A DNA stretch of 34,574 nucleotides. Origin: Lachnospiraceae bacterium (GTDB lineage: Bacteria > Bacillota > Clostridia > Lachnospirales > Lachnospiraceae). This document shows, one piece after another, positions 15,288 to 23,905 of the stretch. The position numbers and the translations under genes were made by a program. The stretch spans positions 1 through 34,574 of the forward strand of contig JAILQX010000049.1 of NCBI GenBank assembly GCA_024698705.1, read 5' to 3'. The notes under the pieces were generated by a model. It did not search any database. It saw only the letters and a list, made by a program, of their open reading frames with translations, and was not told where the DNA came from. Positions within the stretch are counted from its first letter, which is position 1. Each line of letters starts with the position of its first letter.

Positions 15288-16238
15288 ATGAGTAATTTGA
15301 CAAAGAATGACAAGATTTACGTAGCCGGTCACAGAGGACTGGTGGGAAGCGCCATTGTGCGTTCACTTAAGAGAAGCGGTTACACCAATATCATAGGCAG
15401 GACTCACGCCGAACTCGATCTTACGGTACAGGCGGATGTCAGAGCGTTTTTTGAAAATGAAAGACCCGATGTGGTCGTTCTCGCTGCCGCAAAGGTCGGA
15501 GGGATCAATGCCAATCAGACGACACCGGCCGAATTTGCATATGAGAACATGCAGATACAGTGTAATGTGATCAAGGCATGTCATGATTACAAGGTTAAGA
15601 AGCTTTTGTTTTTGGGCAGCACCTGTATTTATCCGCGAATGGCACCTCAGCCGATCCCTGAGGACGCGTTGCTCACAGGCCCGCTTGAGGAGACCAACGA
15701 AGCATATGCCATCGCCAAGATTTCGGGTCTTGAGATGTGCAAATTCTTTAAAATGCAGTACGGCGATGATTTTATAAGCTGTATGCCGACAAATCTGTAC
15801 GGACCTTACGATAATTACGATCTGAGTGGCTCGCATGTCATGCCTGCGATGATCAGAAAATTCCATGAGGCCAAGGTAAATAAAGCACCAACCGTTGAAT
15901 TGTGGGGAACAGGTACACCCTTAAGAGAGTTTCTGTATTCGGATGATATGGCGGATGCCTGTGTCTACCTGCTTGAGAATTACAGCGGTTTACAGCATGT
16001 AAACATAGGGACAGGCAAAGAAGTAACGATAAAGCAACTGGCTGAAACAGTCAAAGCTACGGTCGGCTATGAAGGTGATATCGTATGGAACAGTAATATG
16101 CCTGACGGAACACCGAGAAAGCTTACAAATGTCGACAAGCTGCATTCTATTGGCTGGACACACAAGATCGAGCTGGAAGAAGGTATAAAGCTTGCTTATG
16201 AGTGGTTTAAGGACAATGTAGACACCGCAAGACTGTAA
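15288..16238 (+). CDS. fcl: GDP-L-fucose synthase
   Basis: The start is the ATG at 15288 (316 aa) with GGAG 6 nt upstream; an in-frame TTG at 15276 lies before the ribosome binding site. It performs epimerisation and NADPH reduction of GDP-4-keto-6-deoxymannose to GDP-L-fucose. Landmarks: G-H-R-G-L-V-G (14-20), A-A-A-K-V-G-G-I (66-73), L-G-S-T-C-I-Y-P (109-116) and Y140-x3-K144. It also has L-Y-G-P-x-D-N-Y and the closing [11 protein letters not shown]. Together with gmd and manC it gives a complete GDP-mannose to GDP-fucose route. Confidence 0.96.
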   Translation: MSNLTKNDKIYVAGHRGLVGSAIVRSLKRSGYTNIIGRTHAELDLTVQADVRAFFENERPDVVVLAAAKVGGINANQTTPAEFAYENMQIQCNVIKACHDYKVKKLLFLGSTCIYPRMAPQPIPEDALLTGPLEETNEAYAIAKISGLEMCKFFKMQYGDDFISCMPTNLYGPYDNYDLSGSHVMPAMIRKFHEAKVNKAPTVELWGTGTPLREFLYSDDMADACVYLLENYSGLQHVNIGTGKEVTIKQLAETVKATVGYEGDIVWNSNMPDGTPRKLTNVDKLHSIGWTHKIELEEGIKLAYEWFKDNVDTARL

Positions 16239-16267
16239 CTTGCCGGGTTATGAAAGAAGGTATGGCA

Positions 16268-17350
16268 ATGAAAACCTACGGAGTGATAATGGCGGGAGGC
16301 GGAGGAACAAGATTCTGGCCTCTTTCAAGAGAGGATAAACCCAAACAGTTCCTGAACCTTTCCGGAAAAAATACAATGGTTGTCGATACGGCACTTCGCC
16401 TGTCGAAGGTTGCGGACAAGGACGACATATTTGTCGTGACCAATGCTAAGACAGCGTCAGATACCATAGAACAGACAGCGTCAATACTTAAGGCAGATCA
16501 TATCCTGGGTGAGCCGGCAGCTCGTAATACGGCGGCATGTATCGGATATGCGGCGGCAGAGATCATCAAAAAATACGAGGACGGTATCATGGTCGTAGTG
16601 CCGTCGGATCATTTTATAAAGGACGAGGATGAATTTGCAAGGGTACTTAAAAGGGCGGTACTTGCGGCAGAAACCGAAGATAAGCTTGTGACTGTCGGGA
16701 TCAGACCGACATTTCCGTCTACGGGTTACGGCTATATCAGATACGAATCCACGGATGACAGTGAGGTGAACAGGGTTCTTGAATTTGTCGAGAAGCCGCC
16801 GCTTGAGACCGCGGTGAGATATCTGGACAGCGGTGAATATGCGTGGAACAGCGGAATGTTCATCTGGAAAGCATCCACTATCTTAAAGTATTTTGAGAAA
16901 CTCCTTCCGGATATCTATGAGTATCTCATGAAGATTATGGAGGAGCTCGGTACGGATAAGGAGCAGGAGGTTCTTGAGAAACTGTATCCGCAGATCCCGA
17001 AGATCTCCATTGATTACGGTATCATGGAGCGCGCCGACGGCGTACTCATGCTGGAGGGTGATTTCGGCTGGAACGATGTGGGAAGCTTTGATGCATTTGA
17101 CCAGATACATGAGAAGGATGCCAACGGCAATGTAGCACTTGCAGCAAATTGCTCCATAGATTCCAAAGACAACGTACTCTACAGCACGGAGGGCGGACAT
17201 CTCTTAGCCGTACTCGGAGTGGAGGACCTTGTGATAGCCCACACGAAGGATGTTACGCTTGTATGCGATAAATCAAGAGCTCAGGACATCAAACTCTTCG
17301 CTGACAGATTAAGAGAAGAAGGGAAAGAGGTATATCTGTTGCAACCTTAG
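16268..17350 (+). CDS. manC: Mannose-1-phosphate guanylyltransferase
   Basis: The start is the ATG at 16268, 7 nt after AGAAGG; the ATG codons at 16250 and 16262 are badly spaced. 360 aa, the length of the single-domain enzyme without the phosphomannose-isomerase domain found in longer ManC proteins. It makes GDP-mannose from mannose-1-phosphate and GTP. Signature A-G-G-G-G-T-R-F-W-P-L-S-R at 9-21, V-V-P-S-D-H, G-Y-G-Y-I, E-F-V-E-K-P, W-N-S-G-M-F-I-W and G-D-F-G-W-N-D-V-G are all present. No phosphomannomutase or mannose-6-phosphate isomerase lies in the window, so these must be elsewhere. Confidence 0.96.
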   Translation: MKTYGVIMAGGGGTRFWPLSREDKPKQFLNLSGKNTMVVDTALRLSKVADKDDIFVVTNAKTASDTIEQTASILKADHILGEPAARNTAACIGYAAAEIIKKYEDGIMVVVPSDHFIKDEDEFARVLKRAVLAAETEDKLVTVGIRPTFPSTGYGYIRYESTDDSEVNRVLEFVEKPPLETAVRYLDSGEYAWNSGMFIWKASTILKYFEKLLPDIYEYLMKIMEELGTDKEQEVLEKLYPQIPKISIDYGIMERADGVLMLEGDFGWNDVGSFDAFDQIHEKDANGNVALAANCSIDSKDNVLYSTEGGHLLAVLGVEDLVIAHTKDVTLVCDKSRAQDIKLFADRLREEGKEVYLLQP

Positions 17351-17366
17351 GTGAGTCATGGGATAT

Positions 17367-17395
17367 TTGCCAATATAGCGTAAATTTGGTAAAAT
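17367..17395 (+). promoter_or_regulatory. Probable internal promoter after manC
   Basis: TTGCCA at 17367, 17-nt spacer, TAAAAT at 17390. The expected RNA start is about 20 nt before the next ATG and keeps the GAGG ribosome binding site. It would split the glycan locus into two transcription units. Confidence 0.55.
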
Positions 17396-17422
17396 ATTCC
17401 TCGAAAATATGAGGCTTAACCG

Positions 17423-18421
17423 ATGACTGTAATTGGTATTATATTTATATTGCTGTTGCCTTATGCGACAGGTATCATATGGAATGTGATCACAAGACAA
17501 AAGGAAACTAATCAAATTGAAACATATTTGATTGGTTTTTTTTCGATTTTTTTGATACAGGGAGTGCTATTTGCGCTTTACAACTTCATGGGCATGCCTT
17601 ATGAAAAGGTCTGTAACATACTGACTTACGTTACTTATGCCCTTATGGGATTGGGCGTTGTGGGCGGTATCATTTGCAGAAAAGAGATAGCTGCCGATTT
17701 CAAAAAGGTGACATTCCGCAAGGATGAACGTATCATGGCGATCCTCATGATACTTGTGATAGCCCTTGTTGTACTTAGGGTCGTATTGCTCTTTGGTTAT
17801 GAACGGAACGATATAATGCTTGAAACCGTCAGGATCAATGTCATGACATCGACGGTCAACACTTATAACCCCCTTACGGGACGTATGTATGAACTTGGAC
17901 TTATCAACTCGAAGAAACTCATATCCCTGCCGCTGTTCTACACGTACTGGTGCATGACCTATGGCATTGAAGCAAGGGTATTGCTCTATATCGTGATAAC
18001 GCTTCAGACAGTCATGTGCATGTTCTTTGCGTGTGAATGTGCCATGGAAGGTATATTGAGGAGCAATAAGAAGATGTATACATGCATGATGTTTGTCGGC
18101 GTCATGCTTCTTTCGGGAGATTATTTTGAAGGTGCACTCGGCTACAAGGTGCTCTGGAACGGGTATCTGGGTGAATCGATAATAGCTGCGGTGATCATAC
18201 CCTATACGATAAATCTGATCATGGATTTCTACAGACTTGAAAGAGGTGATTACGGCGATAAGAAGTGGGGCAAAAGGATCGTCAGAGTCATAAGGCTTCT
18301 GATAACCATGAGCTGTTCGGTATTTATCACGGGGATTCCCAAAGGTCTGCTGCTGATAGCACTCTGTCTCGCAGCGATCATCGTATGTACAACACTCAGG
18401 TTCGGTAAGGAGGAGAGATAA
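17423..18421 (+). CDS. GT-C-like membrane protein, N-terminal half of a split gene
   Basis: 332 aa; ATG 8 nt after GAGG. About eight membrane segments. The outer loop near residue 130 (E-R-N-D-I-M-L-E-T-V-R-I-N-V-M-T-S-T-V-N-T-Y-N-P-L-T-G) has the layout of the acidic loop in DUF6077-like and other GT-C membrane proteins, which are usually one chain of about 600 residues. Here the frame ends at a TAA that overlaps the ATG of the next gene, whose product supplies the remaining membrane segments and a soluble tail. The pair therefore looks like one protein encoded in two pieces. Sugar donor and acceptor are unknown. Confidence 0.6.
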   Translation: MTVIGIIFILLLPYATGIIWNVITRQKETNQIETYLIGFFSIFLIQGVLFALYNFMGMPYEKVCNILTYVTYALMGLGVVGGIICRKEIAADFKKVTFRKDERIMAILMILVIALVVLRVVLLFGYERNDIMLETVRINVMTSTVNTYNPLTGRMYELGLINSKKLISLPLFYTYWCMTYGIEARVLLYIVITLQTVMCMFFACECAMEGILRSNKKMYTCMMFVGVMLLSGDYFEGALGYKVLWNGYLGESIIAAVIIPYTINLIMDFYRLERGDYGDKKWGKRIVRVIRLLITMSCSVFITGIPKGLLLIALCLAAIIVCTTLRFGKEER

Positions 18422-19200
18422 TGAATCTAGGCATGACAATAGATACGATGCTCACATATTTCTCCGAGACCAAGCTGGCCGGAAGTTATTTCCTGCTGTT
18501 TCTTGTAAGTATAGTCCTGCTCTACAGTCTCAATAAGGAGATAAATGTGTGGTTCATACTCTACGGCATAGCATTGCTTGTTGTAGTGGTCATGAATCCG
18601 ATCGTTGTCTGGGCGCTTATGCAGGTATTCCCGGCACTCGGGTCGTATGCCCCGCTCACGATGCTCATACCGGCCTTTCTGTATGTACCGTTTGCGGCGA
18701 CGGAACTGCTGGATTTCTCCAAGGAGAAGAAGATATACAAGCCGCTGATCGTCATCCTCATAGTGCTGATAAGTGTGTGCGGAAGCCTTTTCGGAGTATT
18801 TAAGGACTTTACGGTCAGGGAGGGCAACGTGATCGACGCCGAAGAAACGGAGATCGTCGGCAAATTAAATGAGTGGGAGCCGGAGCTGGTCCTTGCCGAT
18901 GAGGGTATCATACAGGCCATCAGCACCCGCGGAAATGCGATCCCGCTGTTGTATGGAAGGGATCTGTGGACCGACGGCCTGGATACGGGTATAATGGACG
19001 GCTACAATGAAGAAGCATATACATTTTTTGATGCGTTGAAAAACAGCGAAGAGAATAAGGATTTCATAGCAACGACAGCATACGAATACTGCTGCGATGT
19101 GATCATCATGGATGTGTTTGAGGATGCACCGCAGAGGCTCGGAGAATATAAACTGGCTCACAGTACAGAGAATTATCTGGTATACAGATTGGTAAAATAG
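18421..19200 (+). CDS. GT-C-like membrane protein, C-terminal half of a split gene
   Basis: 259 aa; the ATG overlaps the upstream TAA (TAATG) and has its own strong AAGGAGGAG, so it is independently translated rather than the result of a recent frameshift. About four or five membrane segments span residues 20-130. A soluble alpha/beta tail follows (about 140-259) with A-D-E-G-I-I-Q-A-I-S-T-R, L-L-Y-G-R-D-L-W and D-V-I-I-M-D-V-F. This resembles the outer tail of GT-C-like proteins. It probably assembles with the 332-aa protein in the cytoplasmic membrane. Confidence 0.6.
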   Translation: MNLGMTIDTMLTYFSETKLAGSYFLLFLVSIVLLYSLNKEINVWFILYGIALLVVVVMNPIVVWALMQVFPALGSYAPLTMLIPAFLYVPFAATELLDFSKEKKIYKPLIVILIVLISVCGSLFGVFKDFTVREGNVIDAEETEIVGKLNEWEPELVLADEGIIQAISTRGNAIPLLYGRDLWTDGLDTGIMDGYNEEAYTFFDALKNSEENKDFIATTAYEYCCDVIIMDVFEDAPQRLGEYKLAHSTENYLVYRLVK

Positions 19201-19243
19201 ACGATGATTGCAGTTAAAATTGTGTCACAAAGGGAGATAGGAC

Positions 19244-20176
19244 ATGCAATTACTCAGTATAATAATTCCGTGTTATAACGAAGAAGAGAATATATCGTAT
19301 TTTTACGATGAGCTGATGAAGAACAAGGATTTCTTTGAGAAGCGTGAGCTGGATCTGGAGATGATCTATATAAATGACGGCTCAAGTGACAATACGGCAG
19401 AAGAGGTAAAGAAGCTTCATGAAGCAGACAACAGGGTCAAACTGATATCATTTTCCAGAAATTTCGGAAAAGAGGCGGCGATATATGCAGGATTCAAGAA
19501 GGCAGCAGGCGATTATGCGGTCATGATGGATGCGGATCTGCAGGATCCTCCGTCATTGCTTCCGGAAATGTTCGGCTACATCGATCAGGGTTATGATTCG
19601 GTTGCGACCAGAAGAGTTTCCCGCAAGGGAGAGCCTGTGATCAGGTCATTTTTTGCGAGGTGTTTTTATAAGCTCATCAATAAGATCAGTAAGACTGAGA
19701 TAGTTGACGGAGCCAGGGATTACAGACTTATGACACGCCAGATGGTGGATTCGATCCTGTCAATGGGCGAATACAACCGTTTCAGCAAAGGCATCTACGG
19801 CTGGGTAGGCTTTAAGACGAAGTGGGTCGAATTTGAAAATGTGGAACGTGCCAAGGGCGAAACAAAATGGAGCTTTTGGGGACTGTTCAAATACTCGATC
19901 GAAGGTATCATTTCCTTCAGTACGGCACCGCTGTCGCTGGCTTCATGGATGGGTGTACTGTTTTGCGTACTGGCTATCATCCTTATCATATTTATAATCA
20001 TAAGGACCAGTATCTTCGGGGATCCCACGGACGGATGGCCGTCACTTGTATGTATCATCAGTCTGATAAGCGGAGTTCAGCTTCTGTGCCTCGGTATAAT
20101 AGGTCAGTACCTCTCAAGAACATATCTTGAGGTCAAGAACAGACCGCTTTACATCGTTAAGGAAGAATTGGAATAG
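19244..20176 (+). CDS. GtrB/DPM-like polyprenyl-phosphate glycosyltransferase (GT2)
   Basis: 310 aa; ATG after AGGGAG. N-terminal GT-A domain with S-I-I-I-P-C-Y-N-E-E (5-14), I-N-D-G-S-S-D-N (43-50), R-N-F-G-K-E-A-A (72-79) and the metal-binding D-A-D-L-Q-D-P-P (96-103). Two C-terminal membrane helices lie near 232-258 and 270-292. This is the build of GtrB, ArnC and related enzymes that move a hexose from a nucleotide sugar onto undecaprenyl phosphate at the inner face. The product would then serve GT-C enzymes outside, and the GT-C-like proteins at 13542 and 17423-19200 are candidate users. The sugar cannot be read from sequence. Confidence 0.9.
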   Translation: MQLLSIIIPCYNEEENISYFYDELMKNKDFFEKRELDLEMIYINDGSSDNTAEEVKKLHEADNRVKLISFSRNFGKEAAIYAGFKKAAGDYAVMMDADLQDPPSLLPEMFGYIDQGYDSVATRRVSRKGEPVIRSFFARCFYKLINKISKTEIVDGARDYRLMTRQMVDSILSMGEYNRFSKGIYGWVGFKTKWVEFENVERAKGETKWSFWGLFKYSIEGIISFSTAPLSLASWMGVLFCVLAIILIIFIIIRTSIFGDPTDGWPSLVCIISLISGVQLLCLGIIGQYLSRTYLEVKNRPLYIVKEELE

Positions 20177-20218
20177 GTCATTGGAATATGTCTCAATAAA
20201 CTGATCGGGGAAATGTAT

Positions 20219-21169
20219 ATGGATCGTATCAAAGATGAAAAATATATGAGTGAAGGCATGGATATGCGCAGATTCTTTCTGTGCCTGTATAAGAAGCTGT
20301 GGATTATCATAGCTGTGACAGTGCTCGGGGCCCTACTCGGCGCGGCTGTTTATCTTCTGTACAAAAACGTGATCCACGGCGAGAAGGTCTATGAGATCAG
20401 CAGTGATTATTATATAACCTTCAATGAAAAGGATTATCCCAAAGGAATGGATTATTACAATGCCTATACCTGGAATGAATTTGTGGTCGATGACAGGATA
20501 GTCGAGCCTGTTCTCGCGATGATCCCGGGTATGGACAAACAGTTTGTCATCGACAGTGTCAGCAGCAGGATGCCCAGTGATTACAGGGTTCTGACGGTAG
20601 TGGTGGAAGGAACGGATACGGAAAAGATACAGGCGATAAATGAAGCCTACAAGAGCGCCATGCCTGCATTTGCCGATGAGGTAGGCGAACTCAGTACGAT
20701 AGAACTGTGGTCCGAAAATGAGATGTACCCGGTCAAAAACAATGATAAAGCCAAAAATGCCGCAATACTCGGGGCTTTGATCGGGCTTATCATTGCTGCT
20801 TTTGCATTTGGTGTATATTATTGCATGGACGATCGGATATATACGGAAAAGGATTTTGTGTCTCATTTCCCGGAAGTTCCCTTTATCGGATATGATACGA
20901 AAGCATATGCAAATGATACGCAGGCCAACAGGCAGATGGTGATCGGTGAAGCGGATGTATATGAAACATCAGATGTTTCAGCTGACATCGAAGAGATAAA
21001 GAAGCACGACGGATGCGTGCTTAAGCTTGCATTCGGAAAGACACACATTACAGCCGTTGAGTACGACATACAGCTTATCGGAAAGCAGGGAGGCAAACTC
21101 TGCGGTGTACTGTTGGGTGATTGCGATGAGAAGTTTTTGAAACGTTACTACGGAAAACAGCAGCGATAA
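20219..21169 (+). CDS. Wzz/CpsC-like chain-length protein with kinase-like tail
   Basis: The ATG at 20219 (316 aa) is 8 nt after CGGGG; the ATG at 20213 is too close. A membrane helix at about 28-51 and another at about 180-205 enclose an outer domain, the Wzz topology. The cytoplasmic tail (about 206-316) has D-D-R-I-Y-T-E-K-D (near 207), as in Wzz/CpsC proteins next to TM2. It then has C-V-L-K-L-A-F-G-K-T-H-I-T-A-V-E-Y-D-I-Q-L and L-C-G-V-L-L-G-D, like the last strands of a BY-kinase (CpsD/Wzc) domain. No Walker A motif is present, so kinase activity is not expected. It probably regulates glycan chain length. No separate kinase or phosphatase gene is nearby. Confidence 0.75.
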   Translation: MDRIKDEKYMSEGMDMRRFFLCLYKKLWIIIAVTVLGALLGAAVYLLYKNVIHGEKVYEISSDYYITFNEKDYPKGMDYYNAYTWNEFVVDDRIVEPVLAMIPGMDKQFVIDSVSSRMPSDYRVLTVVVEGTDTEKIQAINEAYKSAMPAFADEVGELSTIELWSENEMYPVKNNDKAKNAAILGALIGLIIAAFAFGVYYCMDDRIYTEKDFVSHFPEVPFIGYDTKAYANDTQANRQMVIGEADVYETSDVSADIEEIKKHDGCVLKLAFGKTHITAVEYDIQLIGKQGGKLCGVLLGDCDEKFLKRYYGKQQR

Positions 21170-21979
21170 ATGACGGTGAAGGCCATGAGATTACAGACAC
21201 TGGTGTCATGCGTAAAACAGAATACGGATACGATAGCCCGGGTCATGAACCTCGAGAGTGATGCCATAATCATCAACCAATGTGATGTCAATGATTATTC
21301 GGAATATGAGTATGAGGGTCACAGGATATGCTGCTACAGCTTTCGGGAAAAGGGTGTCGGTCTGTCGCGCAACAATGCGCTTATGAGGGCGGATGCCGAT
21401 ATCATACTTTTTTCGGATGAGGATATCAGGTACACGGAAGGTTATGCGGAAAAAGTTTTGAAGGCTTTTGAGCAGAGACCGTATGCTGATATGCTCCTTT
21501 TTAACTTTGATGTGATCCGGGAGAGGACAACCTATCATACTGATAAGGAGCACAGAGTAAGGATCTACAACAGCGGAAGATACCCAACCTACAGTTTTGC
21601 CATACGTTTGGAGAAGCTGCGCATGGCGGGGATCAGCTTTAATCTCCTGTTCGGAGGCGGTGCCAGATACAGCAACGGCGAGGACAGTCTGTTCATAAAA
21701 GATTGCTTAAAACACGGATTCAGGATATATGCACTTCCAATTTCACTCGGAAGGGAAGAGCCCAGACCTTCTACGTGGTTTAACGGCTATACCGAAAAGT
21801 TTTTCTTTGACAGGGGTGTTCTCTATAAGCCGCTGTACGGTTGCTTTGCAAAGATACTTGCGCTCAGATTTCTTCTGGCGCATAAAGATACTTTTTTTGC
21901 CGATGCCGACGGAGAAGTGAAGAACTGGCAGCAGGCATATAAGCTTATGAAGCAGGGTATGAAGGAAGCTACGAAATGA
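21170..21979 (+). CDS. Glycosyltransferase family 2-like protein (GT-A fold)
   Basis: 269 aa from the ATG directly after the previous stop; an ATG at 21185 is an alternative start and fits the beginning of homologous proteins (M-R-L-Q-T-L-V-S-C-V). Features typical of a divergent GT2: S-D-A-I-I-I-N-Q-C-D, then K-G-V-G-L-S-R-N-N-A-L (loop of the nucleotide site), then I-I-L-F-S-D-E-D-I-R-Y, which stands where the D-x-D metal motif is expected. Later E-D-S-L-F-I may hold the catalytic acidic residue. Soluble and cytoplasmic. Its role is to add one sugar to the repeat unit; the donor is unknown. Confidence 0.8.
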   Translation: MTVKAMRLQTLVSCVKQNTDTIARVMNLESDAIIINQCDVNDYSEYEYEGHRICCYSFREKGVGLSRNNALMRADADIILFSDEDIRYTEGYAEKVLKAFEQRPYADMLLFNFDVIRERTTYHTDKEHRVRIYNSGRYPTYSFAIRLEKLRMAGISFNLLFGGGARYSNGEDSLFIKDCLKHGFRIYALPISLGREEPRPSTWFNGYTEKFFFDRGVLYKPLYGCFAKILALRFLLAHKDTFFADADGEVKNWQQAYKLMKQGMKEATK

Positions 21980-23103
21980 TATTGTACATGATCATCACGC
22001 TTGCGACTATAGCTGTGGCATTTACGGTCAGCAGGCAGACTGTCAATAACATATGCGTAACGAGAAGGCAGCTTTTGAACAATATCAGTCTGGCTGCTAT
22101 TTTTGCCGTGTTGACGGCAGCCTGTGTTTTAAGGACAGGTGTCGGCAATGATTACGTCAATTATATCCAGAATGCCCATGAGATAAATGTGGGCGGAGTG
22201 ACGGTCACCGAACCGGGTTACAATCTGTTCGTTAAGATCCTGTATACATTGTGCGGGAGCGAAAATTATCTTTGGCTGTTCGGCATCATAGGCTGTGCGA
22301 CCATTTACCTGTATCTTAAGGCCATATATGACAGCAGTGAAAGCTTTGCGATGAGCTTTCTGCTTTTTATGACTCTGGGTATCTATTTCAGGTCATTCAA
22401 TACGGTCAGGTATTATTTTGTACTGGCCATCACGCTCTATTCCCTCAGATATGTCGTAAAAAAAGAATATCTAAAATTCATATTGCTGATCGTATTTGCG
22501 GCATTTTTCCACAAGTCCGTTCTTGTGGTCATACCCCTGTACTATATCTGCAACAGAAAATGGAACAGATATTTCTACGGTATCATCGGGGTGGGAACGG
22601 CAGCTGCTTATCTGCTGAGGGACTATATCATGCAACTGGCCCTGAAACTCTATCCGTCCTATGAAAATACGATCTATCTGACCGAAGGCGTCGGATTGAG
22701 TGAGAGCATCTTATCCATAGGCAGATGCATCCTGATCCTTATAATGGCTCTGTTATGCTACGAAACGATCAGGGATGATAAGGCCAACACCCTGTATTTT
22801 AACATGAATATCCTGGCGATCGCGCTGTATATAGGGGGATCGTTCATCCCACTGATCTCGCGTTTCGGCTATTATCTGATCACGGCGCAGATCATATTGA
22901 TACCGGGTATACTGGCAAAGCTTGACGGCAAAAAGAAAAAATATATGACGATCGCCGTTGTGGTATTTGCGGTGCTGTATTTTGCATATTTCCTGAAGGT
23001 GGCTTATGAGCCGGGTATATCTGTACTTCCATACAAAAGCTGGCTGTTTGATCATGTGGAGTGGAACAATGTCGAAGAAAACCTTATGTATAATAATCGT
23101 TAG
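21976..23103 (+). CDS. EpsG-family membrane protein, candidate glycan polymerase
   Basis: 375 aa; the ATG overlaps the upstream stop by four bases and AAGGAAG lies about 8 nt upstream. About ten membrane segments. Family features: L-R-T-G-V-G-N-D-Y-x-N-Y after the second helix, E-P-G-Y-N-L-F-V-K, R-S-F-N-T-V-R-Y-Y-F, A-F-F-H-K-S near the middle. The G-x-D-Y-x-x-Y, E-P-G-Y and F-H-x-S patterns are those of EpsG-like proteins, which replace Wzy as the polymerase in many Firmicute polysaccharide loci. It would join lipid-linked repeat units at the outer face. The last bases overlap the next gene. Confidence 0.88.
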   Translation: MILYMIITLATIAVAFTVSRQTVNNICVTRRQLLNNISLAAIFAVLTAACVLRTGVGNDYVNYIQNAHEINVGGVTVTEPGYNLFVKILYTLCGSENYLWLFGIIGCATIYLYLKAIYDSSESFAMSFLLFMTLGIYFRSFNTVRYYFVLAITLYSLRYVVKKEYLKFILLIVFAAFFHKSVLVVIPLYYICNRKWNRYFYGIIGVGTAAAYLLRDYIMQLALKLYPSYENTIYLTEGVGLSESILSIGRCILILIMALLCYETIRDDKANTLYFNMNILAIALYIGGSFIPLISRFGYYLITAQIILIPGILAKLDGKKKKYMTIAVVVFAVLYFAYFLKVAYEPGISVLPYKSWLFDHVEWNNVEENLMYNNR

Positions 23104-23905
23104 CCTGAATCCCGGAGACAAACTCGAGACTACGTTAAAGAGCATATTTGCCCAGCGCTTTGAGGATTACACCGTGATCGTCAAGGACGGCGGATCGGGT
23201 GATGGAAGCATTGAGCGCCTGAAGGACGGAGGAATGCTGGAAGGCAGAGATAATGTTCATATTGTCGTATCAGGCGATAAGGGTATATATGACGGCATGA
23301 ATCAAGCTGTTGAAGAGATGAAAAAGTTCACTGATGCGGGCTATTGCATATTCATGAACTGCGGTGATGTATTTCATGATGATGAGGTGCTTCTTAAGAT
23401 GGAAGGTTTCTTAAAGGACCATGAGGAGCCTCACATCATCTACGGGGATCAGTATAATCCCGCACAGGGAAGCGTGATAAGCTCCGCACCCGAGATAAAT
23501 GATTTCGCTCTTTTCAGAAATGTTCCGTGTCATCAGGTATGTTTTTATGATGTAAGACTGTTTGAAAACAGGGCATATGATACGTCCTACAGGGTGAGGG
23601 CGGATTATGAGCATTTCCTGTATGCAGTATACAAAATGCAAGCAAAGACTGTTCACGTTCCTGTCGTAATATGTGATTATGAGGGAGGCGGATTTTCGGA
23701 GACCGCCCAAAACAGGAAGATCTCTGCCGAAGAACACCGTAAGATAACCGATATCTACATGCCGAAACAGGCTGCAGGATACAGAGCGGTCATGCTCCTT
23801 ACACTGGCACCGCTCAGGACAAAAATGGCAGAAAGCCCGGTATTTTCAAAAACGTATAACACGGTTAAAAGCTTTTTATACAGGAAAAAAGGTAACAAGC
23901 AATGA
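23069..23905 (+). CDS. Glycosyltransferase family 2 (WcaA-like)
   Basis: The start is the ATG at 23069 (278 aa), with GGAG upstream and a 35-bp overlap with epsG-like; the longer frame starts deep inside that gene. N-terminal GT-A domain with C-I-I-I-V-S-L-N-P-G (6-15), I-V-K-D-G-G-S-G-D-G (37-46), S-G-D-K-G-I-Y-D-G-M-N-Q-A (68-80) and F-M-N-C-G-D-V-F in place of D-x-D. The G-I-Y-D-A/G-M-N pattern is usual in WcaA/colanic-type GT2 enzymes. Cytoplasmic. Probably adds one residue of the repeat unit. Confidence 0.88.
   Translation: MSKKTLCIIIVSLNPGDKLETTLKSIFAQRFEDYTVIVKDGGSGDGSIERLKDGGMLEGRDNVHIVVSGDKGIYDGMNQAVEEMKKFTDAGYCIFMNCGDVFHDDEVLLKMEGFLKDHEEPHIIYGDQYNPAQGSVISSAPEINDFALFRNVPCHQVCFYDVRLFENRAYDTSYRVRADYEHFLYAVYKMQAKTVHVPVVICDYEGGGFSETAQNRKISAEEHRKITDIYMPKQAAGYRAVMLLTLAPLRTKMAESPVFSKTYNTVKSFLYRKKGNKQ

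Noticed and set aside
17567-18439. Minus-strand frame of 290 codons opposite the split membrane gene
   Set aside because: Shadow of a hydrophobic coding sequence; composition (many His, Tyr, Asp) and lack of a start signal argue against it.
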